Source: JAHJDS01 sp964569795 (GTDB lineage: Bacteria > Desulfobacterota > Desulfarculia > Desulfarculales > JAHJDS01). Taken from it: a stretch of DNA of 64,000 nt. The notes beneath the pieces are model-generated. The model did no database searches. It was not told the origin of the DNA and saw only the letters and a program-made list of their open reading frames with translations. The translations under genes and the position numbers were made by a program. Shown here one piece after another: positions 50,377 to 59,758 of this stretch; the stretch's first letter is position 1, and each line of letters opens with the position of its first letter. The stretch covers positions 1 through 64,000 of the forward strand of contig CAZMVB010000010.1 in assembly GCA_964569795.1 (NCBI GenBank), read 5' to 3'.

Positions 50377-50456
50377 TTGAATCTCCGAGGCTTGCTGTGT
50401 GAACCAGTAACCGTTGTCAAATAAATCCTAGTTCCAAGCAGTATAGCCAGTCATCA

Positions 50457-50476
50457 TATTTTCTCAAACGAAAATT
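50457..50476 (-). promoter_or_regulatory. GlpR-like operator upstream of ech-glpK
   Basis: The 20-bp sequence TATTTTCTCAAACGAAAATT matches the E. coli GlpR consensus (WATKYTCGWWWWCGAMCATW) at 17 of 20 positions by eye. It lies about 80 nt before the hydratase start, within the gap after glpR. Confidence 0.55.
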
Positions 50477-50504
50477 GTTGGGGCGAATTGTAAAAATACG
50501 AACG

Positions 50505-51356
50505 TCAGGCGCTGGCCGCCTCGGCCGCCATGGTGTCTTCCGGGGCCAGATGGAGCTTGACCCGGGCTTCCACGAGCAGGTCCATCAGGGGCGGCGGCGG
50601 GGGGGCGTCGGTGAATATGGCCGTTAATTCACTGATATTGCCCAGTTTGACCATGGCGGTGCGGCCGAACTTGGTGTGGTCGCAGACCAGAAAGACGCGG
50701 CGCGAGTTGTCGATGATCGACCGGGCCACCCGGACCTCGCGGTAATCGAAGTCCAGCAGGTCGCCGTCCAGGTCGATGCCGCTGATCCCGATGATCCCGA
50801 TGTCCACCTTGAACCGGTCCACGAAATCCACGGCCGAGACCCCGATCACGGCCCGGTCCCGGTGCCGGATCTCGCCGCCGGCGATGATGATCTCGGCATC
50901 CTCGTTCTCGCACAGGATGGCGGCCACGTTCAGGTTATTGGTGATGACCTTGAGTCCCGAGTGATGGAGCAGGGCCTTGGCCACCTCCTCGGTGGTGGTC
51001 CCGATGTCCAGAAATAATGACGCCTTGTGGGGAATGTGGCGGGCCACGAGCTGGGCGATCCGCCGTTTCTCGGTCGAGCAGATTGACTGGCGGGCCTGGT
51101 AGGCCACGTTCTCCACGGTCGAGACCAGGCCGGCCCCGCCGTGATAGCGCTTGAGCAGTCCGCGATGACACAGGGTATTGATGTCGCGCCGGATGGTCTG
51201 GGGGGTCACCGAGAACAGCTCGGACAGGCCGTCCACCGAGACATAGCCCCGCTGCCGGACGATCTCCAGGATGCTCCGTTTTCGGGTTCGACTGGCCGAT
51301 TTCTGCCTGGCCCGTGGTGTTTCTTCGGATTTATCCTTTTTACGGCGGCCCAGCAA
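50505..51356 (-). CDS. glpR: DeoR-family repressor, probable GlpR
   Basis: This 283-residue protein has a basic N-terminal tail (residues 1-25), then the DeoR helix-turn-helix (ILEIVRQRGYVSVDGLSELF; VTPQTIRRDINTLCHRGLLKRYHGG). The sugar-phosphate-sensing domain includes SLFLDIGTTTEEVAKAL and FLVCDHTKFGRTAMVKLG. Its position between glpA and ech-glpK and the two operator-like palindromes identify it as the glycerol-3-phosphate regulator. The start is TTG 51356 after AAGGGG. Confidence 0.88.
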   Translation of the reverse strand: MLGRRKKDKSEETPRARQKSASRTRKRSILEIVRQRGYVSVDGLSELFSVTPQTIRRDINTLCHRGLLKRYHGGAGLVSTVENVAYQARQSICSTEKRRIAQLVARHIPHKASLFLDIGTTTEEVAKALLHHSGLKVITNNLNVAAILCENEDAEIIIAGGEIRHRDRAVIGVSAVDFVDRFKVDIGIIGISGIDLDGDLLDFDYREVRVARSIIDNSRRVFLVCDHTKFGRTAMVKLGNISELTAIFTDAPPPPPLMDLLVEARVKLHLAPEDTMAAEAASA

Positions 51357-51463
51357 TTTATATAACCCCTTGCCATCATTTCATAAAATAGTCACGAGCC
51401 CGCCTCGCGACTAGCTACTTTTTAAATTATAGCCCCGGCCAAGATGACGATCAACCGTTTTTT

Positions 51464-51483
51464 GATTTTCGTTTTCGAAAATT
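51464..51483 (+). promoter_or_regulatory. GlpR operator in the glpR-glpA intergenic region
   Basis: GATTTTCGTTTTCGAAAATT is an almost perfect palindrome matching the E. coli GlpR consensus at 18 of 20 positions by eye. It lies 37 nt before the glpA ATG, where a bound repressor would block transcription. Confidence 0.75.
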
Positions 51484-51520
51484 AAGTGTATATTTATGAA
51501 AACGGTAGCTGGCCCTAATC

Positions 51521-53122
51521 ATGACCTTGCCCGATTCAAAACCAGGCCTGTCTCCAGGTCAGACGCCCATGACCGAAGTTCTGATCATCGGCGCCGGGAT
51601 CACCGGGGCCGGCCTGGCCCGGGACCTGTCCCTGCGGGGGATCACCTGCCTGGTGATCGACCGGGGTGATTTCAACGCCGGGGCCTCGGGGGCCAACCAC
51701 GGCCTGCTCCATTCCGGGGCCCGGTACGTCGCCTCTGACCCGGCCACGGCGGCCGAGTGCCGGGCCGAAAACGGGATCATCCGGCGCATCGCCCCCCATT
51801 GCCTGGACCAGTGCGGCGGCCTGTTCGTGGCCGTCAAGGGGGACGACGAGGCCTATGTCTCCGACTTTCCGGAGATGTGCGCCCGGGCCGGGGTGAGGAT
51901 CGAGGCCGTTGAACCGCGCCTGGCCCGGGAAATGGAGCCGGTGCTCACCCGAGACATCATCGCCGCCTACATGGTTCAGGACGCGGCGGTGGATCCCTTC
52001 CGCCTCACCCTGGAAAACCTGGCCGAGGCGGCCAATCACGGGACCGCCTTTCTTCCCTCGCGGGAGATCGTCGGGTTCAACATCGAGGGGCAAAGAATCA
52101 GGGCCGTCCGGACGATGGACCGCACCACGGGCCGGACCTCCGAGATCGGCTGCGGCCAGGTGGTCATCGCCGCCGGGGCCTGGTCCGGAAAGGTGGCCGC
52201 CCTGGCCGGCGTCAAACCGGGCCTGGTCTATTCCAAGGGGACCATGGCCGTGACCTCGCGCCGCCTGTGTGGGCGGGTGATCAACCGTCTCCGGCATCCG
52301 TCCGACGGCGAGATCCTGGTGCCCGGGGGGATCGTCTCGATCCTGGGCACCACCGCGGTCCGGATCGACGACCCGGATATGGCCCGGCCGACCCTGGCCG
52401 AGATCGAGCTGATGATCCAGGAGGGCGCGGCCCTGATCCCGGACCTGGAGCAGACCCCGTTCATCCGGGCCTTTGCCGGGGTCCGGCCCCTGATCCAGGG
52501 CGAGGCCGACAAGGATCGCGATCTGAGCCGGGGCTTCAGCGTCATCGACCACGCCGCAGACGGCCTGGACAACCTGGTCACGGTCTGCGGCGGCAAGCTG
52601 ACCACCTATCGGCTCATGGCCGAGAAGACCGCCGACCTGGTGGCCGACCGGCTGGGAAACACCGCCCCCTGCCTCACGGCCGACAGGCCCCTGCCCGGTC
52701 TGCCCGCAACCCGCTGGACCGAGGCCGGGCTGGGCCCCCGTCAGGCTTGCGACCCGGGCCCGGCCGGGGGCGACACCCTGTGCGAGTGCGAAATGATCCC
52801 GGCCTCGGCCGTGGCCGAGGTCTTGGGCGAACAAGCGGCCCAAAACGGGCGGATTGGCCTGACCGGCCTGGCCCAGCGCAGCCGGCTGGGCCGCGGCCCC
52901 TGCCAGGGGACCTTTTGCGGCCTCCGGGCGGCGGGCATGCTGGTCAATGAAAATTTGCTGGGCAAAGGTGAAATCCACCGGGAATTGCGAAATTTCCTGG
53001 ACGAGCGCTGGCGGGGCCAACGGCCGGTGCTCTGGGGCGATTGCCTGGCCCAGGCCGAGTTCAAGCAGGCAATCTATGGAGCCACGCTCGGGCTCGCGGC
53101 CGGGGCCGATCGAAACCAGTGA
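51521..53122 (+). CDS. glpA: Anaerobic glycerol-3-phosphate dehydrogenase subunit A
   Basis: This 533-residue FAD protein oxidises glycerol 3-phosphate to dihydroxyacetone phosphate. The N-terminal dinucleotide fold (VLIIGAGITGAGLARDLSLRG) is followed by SGANHGLLHSGARY, and FAGVRPLIQ near 310. The C-terminal 110 residues carry the BFD-like [2Fe-2S] domain with LCECEM and GPCQGTFCG cysteines, which marks GlpA rather than aerobic GlpD. The start is ATG 51521, downstream of the GlpR operator. Its TGA overlaps the glpB ATG. Confidence 0.95.
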   Translation: MTLPDSKPGLSPGQTPMTEVLIIGAGITGAGLARDLSLRGITCLVIDRGDFNAGASGANHGLLHSGARYVASDPATAAECRAENGIIRRIAPHCLDQCGGLFVAVKGDDEAYVSDFPEMCARAGVRIEAVEPRLAREMEPVLTRDIIAAYMVQDAAVDPFRLTLENLAEAANHGTAFLPSREIVGFNIEGQRIRAVRTMDRTTGRTSEIGCGQVVIAAGAWSGKVAALAGVKPGLVYSKGTMAVTSRRLCGRVINRLRHPSDGEILVPGGIVSILGTTAVRIDDPDMARPTLAEIELMIQEGAALIPDLEQTPFIRAFAGVRPLIQGEADKDRDLSRGFSVIDHAADGLDNLVTVCGGKLTTYRLMAEKTADLVADRLGNTAPCLTADRPLPGLPATRWTEAGLGPRQACDPGPAGGDTLCECEMIPASAVAEVLGEQAAQNGRIGLTGLAQRSRLGRGPCQGTFCGLRAAGMLVNENLLGKGEIHRELRNFLDERWRGQRPVLWGDCLAQAEFKQAIYGATLGLAAGADRNQ

Positions 53123-54411
53123 TGTCTTCCAAGAACTACATCGAGGCCGACGTGGCCGTCATCGGGGCGGGCCTGGCCGGCCAGGCCGCGGCCCTGTTTG
53201 CCGGGGGCCAGGGGCTGCGGGTGGTCCAGGTGGGACGGCCCGGGGTTTTCAGTCTGGCCAGCGGTCTGCTGGACCTGGCGGCTCCTTTGCCGGGCCGGGA
53301 TCGGAATCGAGACGCCCGGGCGGCCCTGGCAAACCTGGTCCGGACCGAGCCGGATCACCCCTATGCCCTGATCGAGCCGTCCCTGATCGAGGCGGCGTTC
53401 AAGGAATTTTTGAATTCATTGAAGTCCGGCGGCCTGAATTACCACTGGCGGCCGGGATCCAACCACGAGGTGGCGACGTCGATCGGGGCCGTCAAGACCA
53501 CCTATGCCGTGCCCGGGGCGATGTGGCCCGGGGTCCAGGCCCTGGCCGACCGCCGGCCGGCGCTGGTGGTCGGCTTTGACCACTTGAGGGACTTCAGCGC
53601 GCCGCTCATGGTCTCGGCCCTGAATCCTTCCTGGCCGGGCCTGCGGGCATTGGTCGTGCCCTGGCCCGGCACGAATATATCTGTCTGCCTGGGCGAGATT
53701 TTCGCCCGGGAAATGGAACGGCCCGAAATCCTGGAGCGCCTGGCCCGATCCATCCGGCCCCTGATCGGGCCGGCCGAGGCGATCGGCCTGCCGGCCGTGC
53801 TCGGCCTGGAGCGGCACCAGGCGGCCGTCGCCCGGTTGAGCGAGTTGCTTGGAAGGCCGGTGTTCGAGATCCCGACCGTGCCGCCGTCCGCGCCCGGCCT
53901 GCGCCTCCTGGACACGCTCCGGCGGATTCACCTCGACCATGACGTGCATCTGATCTGGGACCAGGACGTGACGGCCGTTGAAGCGGGTCCAAACGGCTTT
54001 TTTCTGGCCGTGGGCCGCGGCGAGTGTTCGACCGCGGTGCAGTGCGGGGCGGTCATCCTGGCCACGGGGCGTTTCTTGGGCCGGGGCCTGCGGGCGGACA
54101 GGCGTCAGGTGCGGGAGACGATCTTTGCCCTGCCGGTGACCCAGCCGGCCGACCGGTCCCAGTGGCACGGCCGGGGATTTTTCGAAAGGCACCCGATCAA
54201 CCGGGCGGGCCTGCGGGTGGACGATGAATTCCGGCCCCTGGACGTGAGGGGTAAGACGTTTCATCCCCGGCTGTACGCTGTCGGGTCGATCCTGGCCGGC
54301 CAGGACTGGATCAATCAGGGGTGCGGGGCAGGCCTGTCCCTGTCCACGGCCCATGCCGCGGTCCAGGCCCTTTCATTTTCTTCCGGATTGGAATGCCGTC
54401 AGCTAGGTTGA
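53122..54411 (+). CDS. glpB: Anaerobic glycerol-3-phosphate dehydrogenase subunit B
   Basis: This 429-residue flavoprotein subunit has the start ADVAVIGAGLAGQAAALFAGGQG, then VVQVGRPGVFSLASGLLDL, as in GlpB, and the late ILAGQDWINQGCGAGLSLSTA FAD segment. It forms the catalytic dimer with GlpA. The start overlaps the glpA stop (TGATG), replacing a much longer frame from 53041. No glpC (membrane Fe-S anchor) follows, so electrons must leave through a partner encoded elsewhere. Confidence 0.92.
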   Translation: MSSKNYIEADVAVIGAGLAGQAAALFAGGQGLRVVQVGRPGVFSLASGLLDLAAPLPGRDRNRDARAALANLVRTEPDHPYALIEPSLIEAAFKEFLNSLKSGGLNYHWRPGSNHEVATSIGAVKTTYAVPGAMWPGVQALADRRPALVVGFDHLRDFSAPLMVSALNPSWPGLRALVVPWPGTNISVCLGEIFAREMERPEILERLARSIRPLIGPAEAIGLPAVLGLERHQAAVARLSELLGRPVFEIPTVPPSAPGLRLLDTLRRIHLDHDVHLIWDQDVTAVEAGPNGFFLAVGRGECSTAVQCGAVILATGRFLGRGLRADRRQVRETIFALPVTQPADRSQWHGRGFFERHPINRAGLRVDDEFRPLDVRGKTFHPRLYAVGSILAGQDWINQGCGAGLSLSTAHAAVQALSFSSGLECRQLG

Positions 54412-54511
54412 TGGTTGTTCAGGTCTCGGGCTTGCAAGGTGGTCTCTCAGATGGGACCGAGCATAATTCCTACCCCCCCGCGCTATACATTTCCTTGCAT
54501 AAACAACGATT

Positions 54512-55246
54512 CTACCCAACCCCGTCGTCCGGGCCGGGGGCTGCCCCTGGTTTGATTCCAAGGCCGGCCCGCTGTTTCTGGTCCAGCTTTTGAAAGGTCG
54601 AGGTCCGGCCGTACAGGATCAGGTTGTCGTTGGGCTTGATCCGGGTCAGGCCTCGTGGCGTGCCCACGTATTCGCCTTCCCGTCGGGCGATTCCCAGGAC
54701 CATGATCCCTTGTTTGGGAAGATCGAGTTCGATCAGCGTCTTGTTGGCCAGCCAGCCCTCGGGTTCGACACTCATCTCCACGACCCGATATTCCCCGGCC
54801 AGATGCAGCAGGCTCGAAAAATCATGGACGTCCAGGCTGGTGAAGCGTTTCAGGGCCCGGCTGATCAGACTGGACAGGTGGCGGTCAACCCACTTGCTCC
54901 GGGCGAAGAGCCACAGAAAGACCAGACCGCCCAGCAGAATGCCCAGGCTGAGAACCAGGTGAGTCGTCGTCTGCAGATTGATGAAGGTCACGATCAGGGT
55001 GGCCACGGCGGTCACGATTCCGGCGTTGCCCAGCCGCATCAACATCCTGATGATGCCGCGTCTGACCGGATGATTGACCACCTTCTCCGATTCGGGCGTG
55101 GTGAACCCGGTGCCTGAAAAGGCCGAGAGGGCCTGAAACGAGGCCACCTGCCTCGACAGTCCGGTATGGGTCAAGGCCACGGAAGCCACCCGGACGATCA
55201 GGACCGACAGGGCGAGGACCACCAGCAAGGTAGCAATGGCATACAT
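54512..55246 (-). CDS. Membrane protein with a TrkA-C (RCK) domain
   Basis: In this 244-residue protein, hydrophobic helices at about residues 2-25, 75-90 and 96-113 are followed by a soluble region. The last about 75 residues are a TrkA-C ligand domain: VVEMSVEPEGWLANKTLIEL, GIMVLGIARREGEYVGTPRG and IKPNDNLILYGRTS. Such domains bind nucleotides or ions and gate transporters. Without a full pore it may be a regulatory membrane protein. It is transcribed alone, convergent with glpB. Confidence 0.75.
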   Translation of the reverse strand: MYAIATLLVVLALSVLIVRVASVALTHTGLSRQVASFQALSAFSGTGFTTPESEKVVNHPVRRGIIRMLMRLGNAGIVTAVATLIVTFINLQTTTHLVLSLGILLGGLVFLWLFARSKWVDRHLSSLISRALKRFTSLDVHDFSSLLHLAGEYRVVEMSVEPEGWLANKTLIELDLPKQGIMVLGIARREGEYVGTPRGLTRIKPNDNLILYGRTSTFQKLDQKQRAGLGIKPGAAPGPDDGVG

Positions 55247-55441
55247 GTTTGTCTCTCAAAATTGACGGGACGCTTATCAGAAATGATAACCCGGAATCAG
55301 GCCGCCGTCGAGGCGGGGTCCCTTCCCGCCTTGACAGGAACCCCGCGGCCACGTTAATTTCGAACACTTGTTCGGAAAGCCCCGGGGCGATGAACGGCCT
55401 GGACGAAAGACCCGGACGACCTCCTGATACGGGAAATAAAC

Positions 55442-57511
55442 GTGGACCTCTTCTTCAACCCCAAATCCATCGCCGTGGTCGGGGCCAGTACCCGGCGCAC
55501 CGGGGCCAGCCTGCTGGCCAACCTCAAAGAAGGCTTTGAAGGCTCTGTCTTCCCGGTCAATCCCCGGTACGAATCCCTGGCCGGGCTCAAGTGCTATCCC
55601 AGCGTGTCCGCCATCGAGTCCGAGATTGACCTGGTCATCATCCTGGTGCCGGCCCCCCTGGTCCCCCAAATCCTCGAGGAGTGCGCCCGCGCCGGGGTAA
55701 AGAGGGTCATCATCGAGAGCGCCGGGTTCGCCGAGACCGGCCCGGACGGAAAACGCCTCCAGGACGAATGTCTGGTAATTGCCCGGAAGGCCGGCATCCG
55801 GCTGTGGGGACCCAACTGCATGGGCCTGGTGGACGTCCCGGGCCGCAAGTTTTTCAGTTTCATGCACCCCCGTATCCCGTCCCGCCTGCTGCCCGGCGGA
55901 CACGTCTCCCTGGTCGTCCAGAGCGGCATGCTCTCGGCCGGCTTCCTGGCCGAGGTGGGCGGCCGGCTCAAGGTCGCCGTGGCCAAGGCCTGCTCCATCG
56001 GCAACATGGCCGACGTGGACGAGTGCGACCTGCTTGAAAAACTCCTGGCCGACGAGCAGACCCGGGCCGTGGCCATGTACCTCGAGACCTTCAAGCGGGG
56101 ACGCCGGTTCATGGAACTCGCCTCGGAGGCCGCCAAGCCGATCGTGGTCCTCAAGTGCGGCGAGACCGCTTCCGGGGCCCGGGCGGCCCTCAGTCACACC
56201 GCCTCCCTGGCCGGGGACGCCCGGCTGACCCGGGAACTGCTCCGCGGGGCCGGGGTCGCCCTGGCCGAGGATTTTCATGATCTGCTGCAAAAGGCCGACG
56301 CCCTGGCCCTCCTGCCCGGCCTGCCGCCCCGGGCAAGGGTGGCGGTCCTGACCTTCAGCGGCGGGGCGGGCATCCTGTCCTGCGATCTCCTGGAAAAAAA
56401 CGGCTTCCGCCTGGCCGAACTGGCCGAGGAGACCAGGGCCGCCCTGACCAAGATCTTCCCGCCCTGGCAGCCGCCGGAAAACCCGGTGGACCTGTGGCCG
56501 TCCATGGACCTGCGCGGACCCCGGGCGGCGGTCTTCGGGGCCCTGGAGGCGGTCCTGGCCGATCCCGGAGTCGATCTGGTGCTGTTCCATCTCTTTCTAG
56601 GCGTGGCCCAGCTGGACCCGGACCTGGACGAACTCAAGCGCAAGGTCGATTCTGCGGGCAAGCATATCGCCATGTGGGTCATCGGGCTCAATGAACCCGT
56701 GTCCGCCCTCCAGATCAAGGCCCAGCGGGCGGGCATCAAGACGTTCAACGAACTGGCCCAGGCGGCCCGATGCCTGGCAACGGTCGCCAACCACCGGCCA
56801 CGGCGGCCCGCCCCGGTCCGGCCCGAACCTGCTGACCTTCCGCTGACCGGGCCGGGACCGGGCGTCTGGGACGAACGCGATGCCAAGCAGCTTCTGGCCG
56901 GCGCCGGAATCCCGGTGGTGGCCGAGAAACTCGTTGCGTCCGCAGAAGAGGCCCAGGAGGCGGCCCGGGAGCTGGGCTGGCCGGTGGTGGTCAAGGGACT
57001 CCCGCCCGGCGAGGCCCACAAGACCGAGCAGGGCCTGGTGGCCCTGGACGTCTCCGATCCGGCGGGCCTGTCCCGGGTCTTTCAGGAAATTCAGGAGCGG
57101 CTGGCGGGCCAGGGCCGGATCGTCGTCCAGCCCCAGGTCCGACCGGACTACGAACTGATCGCCGGCTTCCTCCATGACCCGGGATTCGGCCCCTGCGTCA
57201 TGGTCGGCCGGGGCGGCGTCCTGGCCGAACTGGATCCGGACGTGGCCTTTGACCTGGCCCCACTGGATCCCGAGCGGGCCCTGGCCCTCCTGGATCGGCT
57301 CCGGGCCAAAAACCTCTTCGCCGGGAAACGCGGCGCCTTGCCCCTGGACCGCCAGGCCATGGCCGACCTGCTGATCCGGCTGGCCGACCTGGGCATTGCG
57401 CACCGCAGGATAACCCAGATCGATATCAATCCCGTGGCCGTGGTTCGGGGACGTCCCCTGGCCCTGGATGCTATGGTTATAGTCCAGTATGAGCCTAAGC
57501 GGGGCCTATGA
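55442..57511 (+). CDS. ADP-forming acyl-CoA synthetase (acetate-CoA ligase family)
   Basis: This 689-residue protein fuses the alpha (CoA-binding, residues 1-450) and beta (ATP-grasp, residues 470-689) parts of NDP-forming acyl-CoA synthetases. Seen are FNPKSIAVVGAST, GPNCMGLVD, the phosphohistidine region AALSHTASLAGD near 250 and the ATP-grasp start VVVKGLPPGEAHKTEQG. It interconverts acyl-CoA + ADP + Pi with acid + ATP + CoA. It could conserve energy from acyl-CoA made by the catabolic genes, or activate an acid. The start is GTG 55442; it stands alone. Confidence 0.9.
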   Translation: MDLFFNPKSIAVVGASTRRTGASLLANLKEGFEGSVFPVNPRYESLAGLKCYPSVSAIESEIDLVIILVPAPLVPQILEECARAGVKRVIIESAGFAETGPDGKRLQDECLVIARKAGIRLWGPNCMGLVDVPGRKFFSFMHPRIPSRLLPGGHVSLVVQSGMLSAGFLAEVGGRLKVAVAKACSIGNMADVDECDLLEKLLADEQTRAVAMYLETFKRGRRFMELASEAAKPIVVLKCGETASGARAALSHTASLAGDARLTRELLRGAGVALAEDFHDLLQKADALALLPGLPPRARVAVLTFSGGAGILSCDLLEKNGFRLAELAEETRAALTKIFPPWQPPENPVDLWPSMDLRGPRAAVFGALEAVLADPGVDLVLFHLFLGVAQLDPDLDELKRKVDSAGKHIAMWVIGLNEPVSALQIKAQRAGIKTFNELAQAARCLATVANHRPRRPAPVRPEPADLPLTGPGPGVWDERDAKQLLAGAGIPVVAEKLVASAEEAQEAARELGWPVVVKGLPPGEAHKTEQGLVALDVSDPAGLSRVFQEIQERLAGQGRIVVQPQVRPDYELIAGFLHDPGFGPCVMVGRGGVLAELDPDVAFDLAPLDPERALALLDRLRAKNLFAGKRGALPLDRQAMADLLIRLADLGIAHRRITQIDINPVAVVRGRPLALDAMVIVQYEPKRGL

Positions 57512-57527
57512 ATCGCAATAAATGAGA

Positions 57528-57832
57528 TGTCGAAAGAGTATCGTTAATAAAAATTTCTTTATAACGATTGGCTTATAACTGTGGATTGGACTGGGATTCG
57601 ATTGATCGGATTTGGTCGTGGGGAGGACTGTAGAGAGTAACGTTAATAAAATTTTTTTAATAACGGGATGCTGATGACTGTGGATTGAACTCGGGTTCGA
57701 TTGTGTGGATGTGACTGCGGAGAAGATTCTGAGGGTAGAGACTACCGTTAATAAGAATTATTTATTAACGACTCGCTGATGACTGTGGATTGGACTGGGA
57801 TTCGATTGGAGGGATGTGGCTTTGGATAGGGC
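57528..57832. repeat. Three tandem ~100-bp units, each with a 25-nt AT-rich palindrome
   Basis: Palindromes of the form CGTTAATAA...TTATTAACG lie at 57542-57566, 57641-57665 and 57746-57770 (spacing 99 and 105 nt). Each is followed about 15 nt later by a conserved block CTGTGGATTGGACTGGGATTC. Stem bases differ between copies but pairing is largely kept. The array fills the space between the acyl-CoA synthetase gene and the 3' end of tRNA-Ser. Confidence 0.9.
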
Positions 57833-57833
57833 T

Positions 57834-57927
<94 letters not shown>

Positions 57928-57998
57928 GGCTCGCAGGCCAAGCCTCCCTTGTCTGTCAATTTTAACGGGCGTTGTCAAGTCAAAATCGGTCGCCCCCA

Positions 57999-58304
57999 TC
58001 ATCCGGCGGCCGGGTCATCGTCCTCGCCCCGCCGGTAGCGGCCGTTGACCGCATAGACATAGGCCAGGAGCACGGCCACCACCAGGTACAGCCGGGGCGG
58101 TATCTCCTCGTCCAGATCGAGGCCCATCAAGACCTCGACCAGGTCCGGGTCGTCCTTGACCGGGACCCCGGCCTCGATGGCGGCCTTGATTATCTTCTGG
58201 GCCGCCCGGCCCCGGCCCTTGGCAAAGACCCAGGGGACCTGATCCTGCCGGGGATCGTACTTCAGGGCGACCGCCTTGGAGCGCTTGGGTTTGTCCTTGC
58301 CCAT
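57999..58304 (-). CDS. FlhB C-terminal homologue (FlhX-type export switch protein)
   Basis: This 101-residue protein matches only the cytoplasmic C-terminal domain of FlhB/YscU: AVALKYDPRQDQVPWVFAKGRG, AAQKIIKAAIEAGVPVKDDPDLVEVL, then EIPPRLYLVVAVLLAYVY. The autocleavage N-P-T-H is absent, replaced by Y-D-P-R. Such stand-alone homologues can partly substitute for FlhB-C in export switching. It is the last gene of the flagellar operon, adjoining the FliK-like gene with one base between. Confidence 0.88.
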   Translation of the reverse strand: MGKDKPKRSKAVALKYDPRQDQVPWVFAKGRGRAAQKIIKAAIEAGVPVKDDPDLVEVLMGLDLDEEIPPRLYLVVAVLLAYVYAVNGRYRRGEDDDPAAG

Positions 58305-58305
58305 C

Positions 58306-59697
58306 TCAGATCACCACGTGAAAACCGCTGTCCCGGCCGGTCAGGACCTCGGCCAGGGGCGAGGCCGCCTCGACCTCGTCTTTGGGCCGGACAAAGGCCC
58401 CCATGAACTCGACCTCGAAACCCAGGGCCTCCATCTCGGACACCAGGTCCGCGAAATCCCGCCGCAGGGCCTGGGCCGCCTCCTCCTCGCCCAGGGTGAA
58501 CCGGACCGACAGGGTCTGGGCCCGGACCCGGGCGTCCACCCGGACCGGCCCCAGGGCGCTCATGTCCAGAAACAATACGACGTTGGTCCCCGCCGACTCG
58601 GACTCTGATTCGCCTCCCGAGCCCTCGCGCTTCACGAACAACTCGATCAGGGACCACCGGGCCCCCCAGGCCTGGGGCAGGAAAAAGAGCAAGGCCCCGT
58701 CCTGGGTCCAGACCTGATGGGTGACCGCCTGCTGGGCCTGGAGGCCGGTCCGGACCGTATCGATCAGGGTGGATTCCTCCCCGCTCGACCGGCCGGCCGG
58801 CACATCGCCCAGGTGTTCCAGGAGGGTCCGCAAGTTGGTGGCGGTCATTTCGCCGAGTTGGGCCTTGAGGCCGGCCGGACTCGGCGTGGATTCCGGTCGG
58901 GCGGCCAGGTCCCGGACGGCCCGGACGGTGAACATCTCCGGACTCTGCCCCAGGAGGCGGATCGCGGCCTTGATGACCTGTCCCGGCTCGCCGGCCGAGC
59001 CGTCCGCCAGGGCCGCGGCCAGGCGGCCCACCCGGGACTCGACCTCGCCCGGGGGAAGGCCGGCCCGGGTCAGGGCGGCCCGGACCAGCCGGGTCACCGC
59101 CTCGGGTCCCCCGCCCCGGATCAGGGCCAGCCTGACGTCCCGGGCCAGCTCGACCGCCTCTTCCCGGGGAAGGGGCGCGCCCGCCAGGGCCAGTTCGCGG
59201 GCCAGTTGGCGGCCCTGGGCCATTCGCTCCGGACCCAGGACCGTCTCCAGTACGAGCCGGGCCACGGCCGCCCGGGGGACCGGTTGGCCCGGGCTCGGGG
59301 CCGGCTCCGCTTTCAACGGCCGCTCCTCGGTCTCGGCCCCCTCGGCCAGGCGCTTGAGGGCTTCGGTCAGTTCACCCCGGCGGGCCAGGAATTGACGGCC
59401 CGCCTCCTCGATGGCCGTGCGCTCGGGACGAAAATCCTCGGCCAGTTGGAGGACCACCTTGTCGCCCGTCTCGGCCACCCGGGCCTCGATGACCTGGCCG
59501 GCCCGCAGCGGCACCCGGGTCTCGGCCTCCAACTGGCGCTGGCCCATCTCGAGGAGCACCCGGCCCGCGGGCAACAACTCCATGACCCGGGCCGAGACGA
59601 GCTGGCCCACCCGCCACTCCCCGGCCCGGCCCCCGATCACGGCTCGGGGCAGGACCAGACGCCAGGCCTCCGCGTCTATGGGCCCTAATACGCTCAT
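58306..59697 (-). CDS. FliK-like flagellar hook-length control protein
   Basis: In this 463-residue protein, the N-terminal and central parts are Ala/Arg/Leu/Pro-rich and variable. The last about 130 residues resemble the FliK C-terminal (Flg_hook) domain: LLFFLPQAWGARWSLIELFV, a VVLFLDMSALGPVRVDARV pair of strands and TLSVRFTLGEEEAAQALR. This would be the ruler and export-switch factor acting with FlhB. Its place next to the FlhB-like gene supports this. Confidence 0.72.
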   Translation of the reverse strand: MSVLGPIDAEAWRLVLPRAVIGGRAGEWRVGQLVSARVMELLPAGRVLLEMGQRQLEAETRVPLRAGQVIEARVAETGDKVVLQLAEDFRPERTAIEEAGRQFLARRGELTEALKRLAEGAETEERPLKAEPAPSPGQPVPRAAVARLVLETVLGPERMAQGRQLARELALAGAPLPREEAVELARDVRLALIRGGGPEAVTRLVRAALTRAGLPPGEVESRVGRLAAALADGSAGEPGQVIKAAIRLLGQSPEMFTVRAVRDLAARPESTPSPAGLKAQLGEMTATNLRTLLEHLGDVPAGRSSGEESTLIDTVRTGLQAQQAVTHQVWTQDGALLFFLPQAWGARWSLIELFVKREGSGGESESESAGTNVVLFLDMSALGPVRVDARVRAQTLSVRFTLGEEEAAQALRRDFADLVSEMEALGFEVEFMGAFVRPKDEVEAASPLAEVLTGRDSGFHVVI

Positions 59698-59758
59698 GGT
59701 CTTCCGGTTCCCGGCCCGAAAACTCCGGCCCGGTCAGTGTTGCTCACGGATAATCCGG

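Noticed and set aside
57528..57832. CRISPR array
   Set aside because: There are only three units, the sequence between palindromes is itself conserved rather than unique, and no cas genes are nearby.
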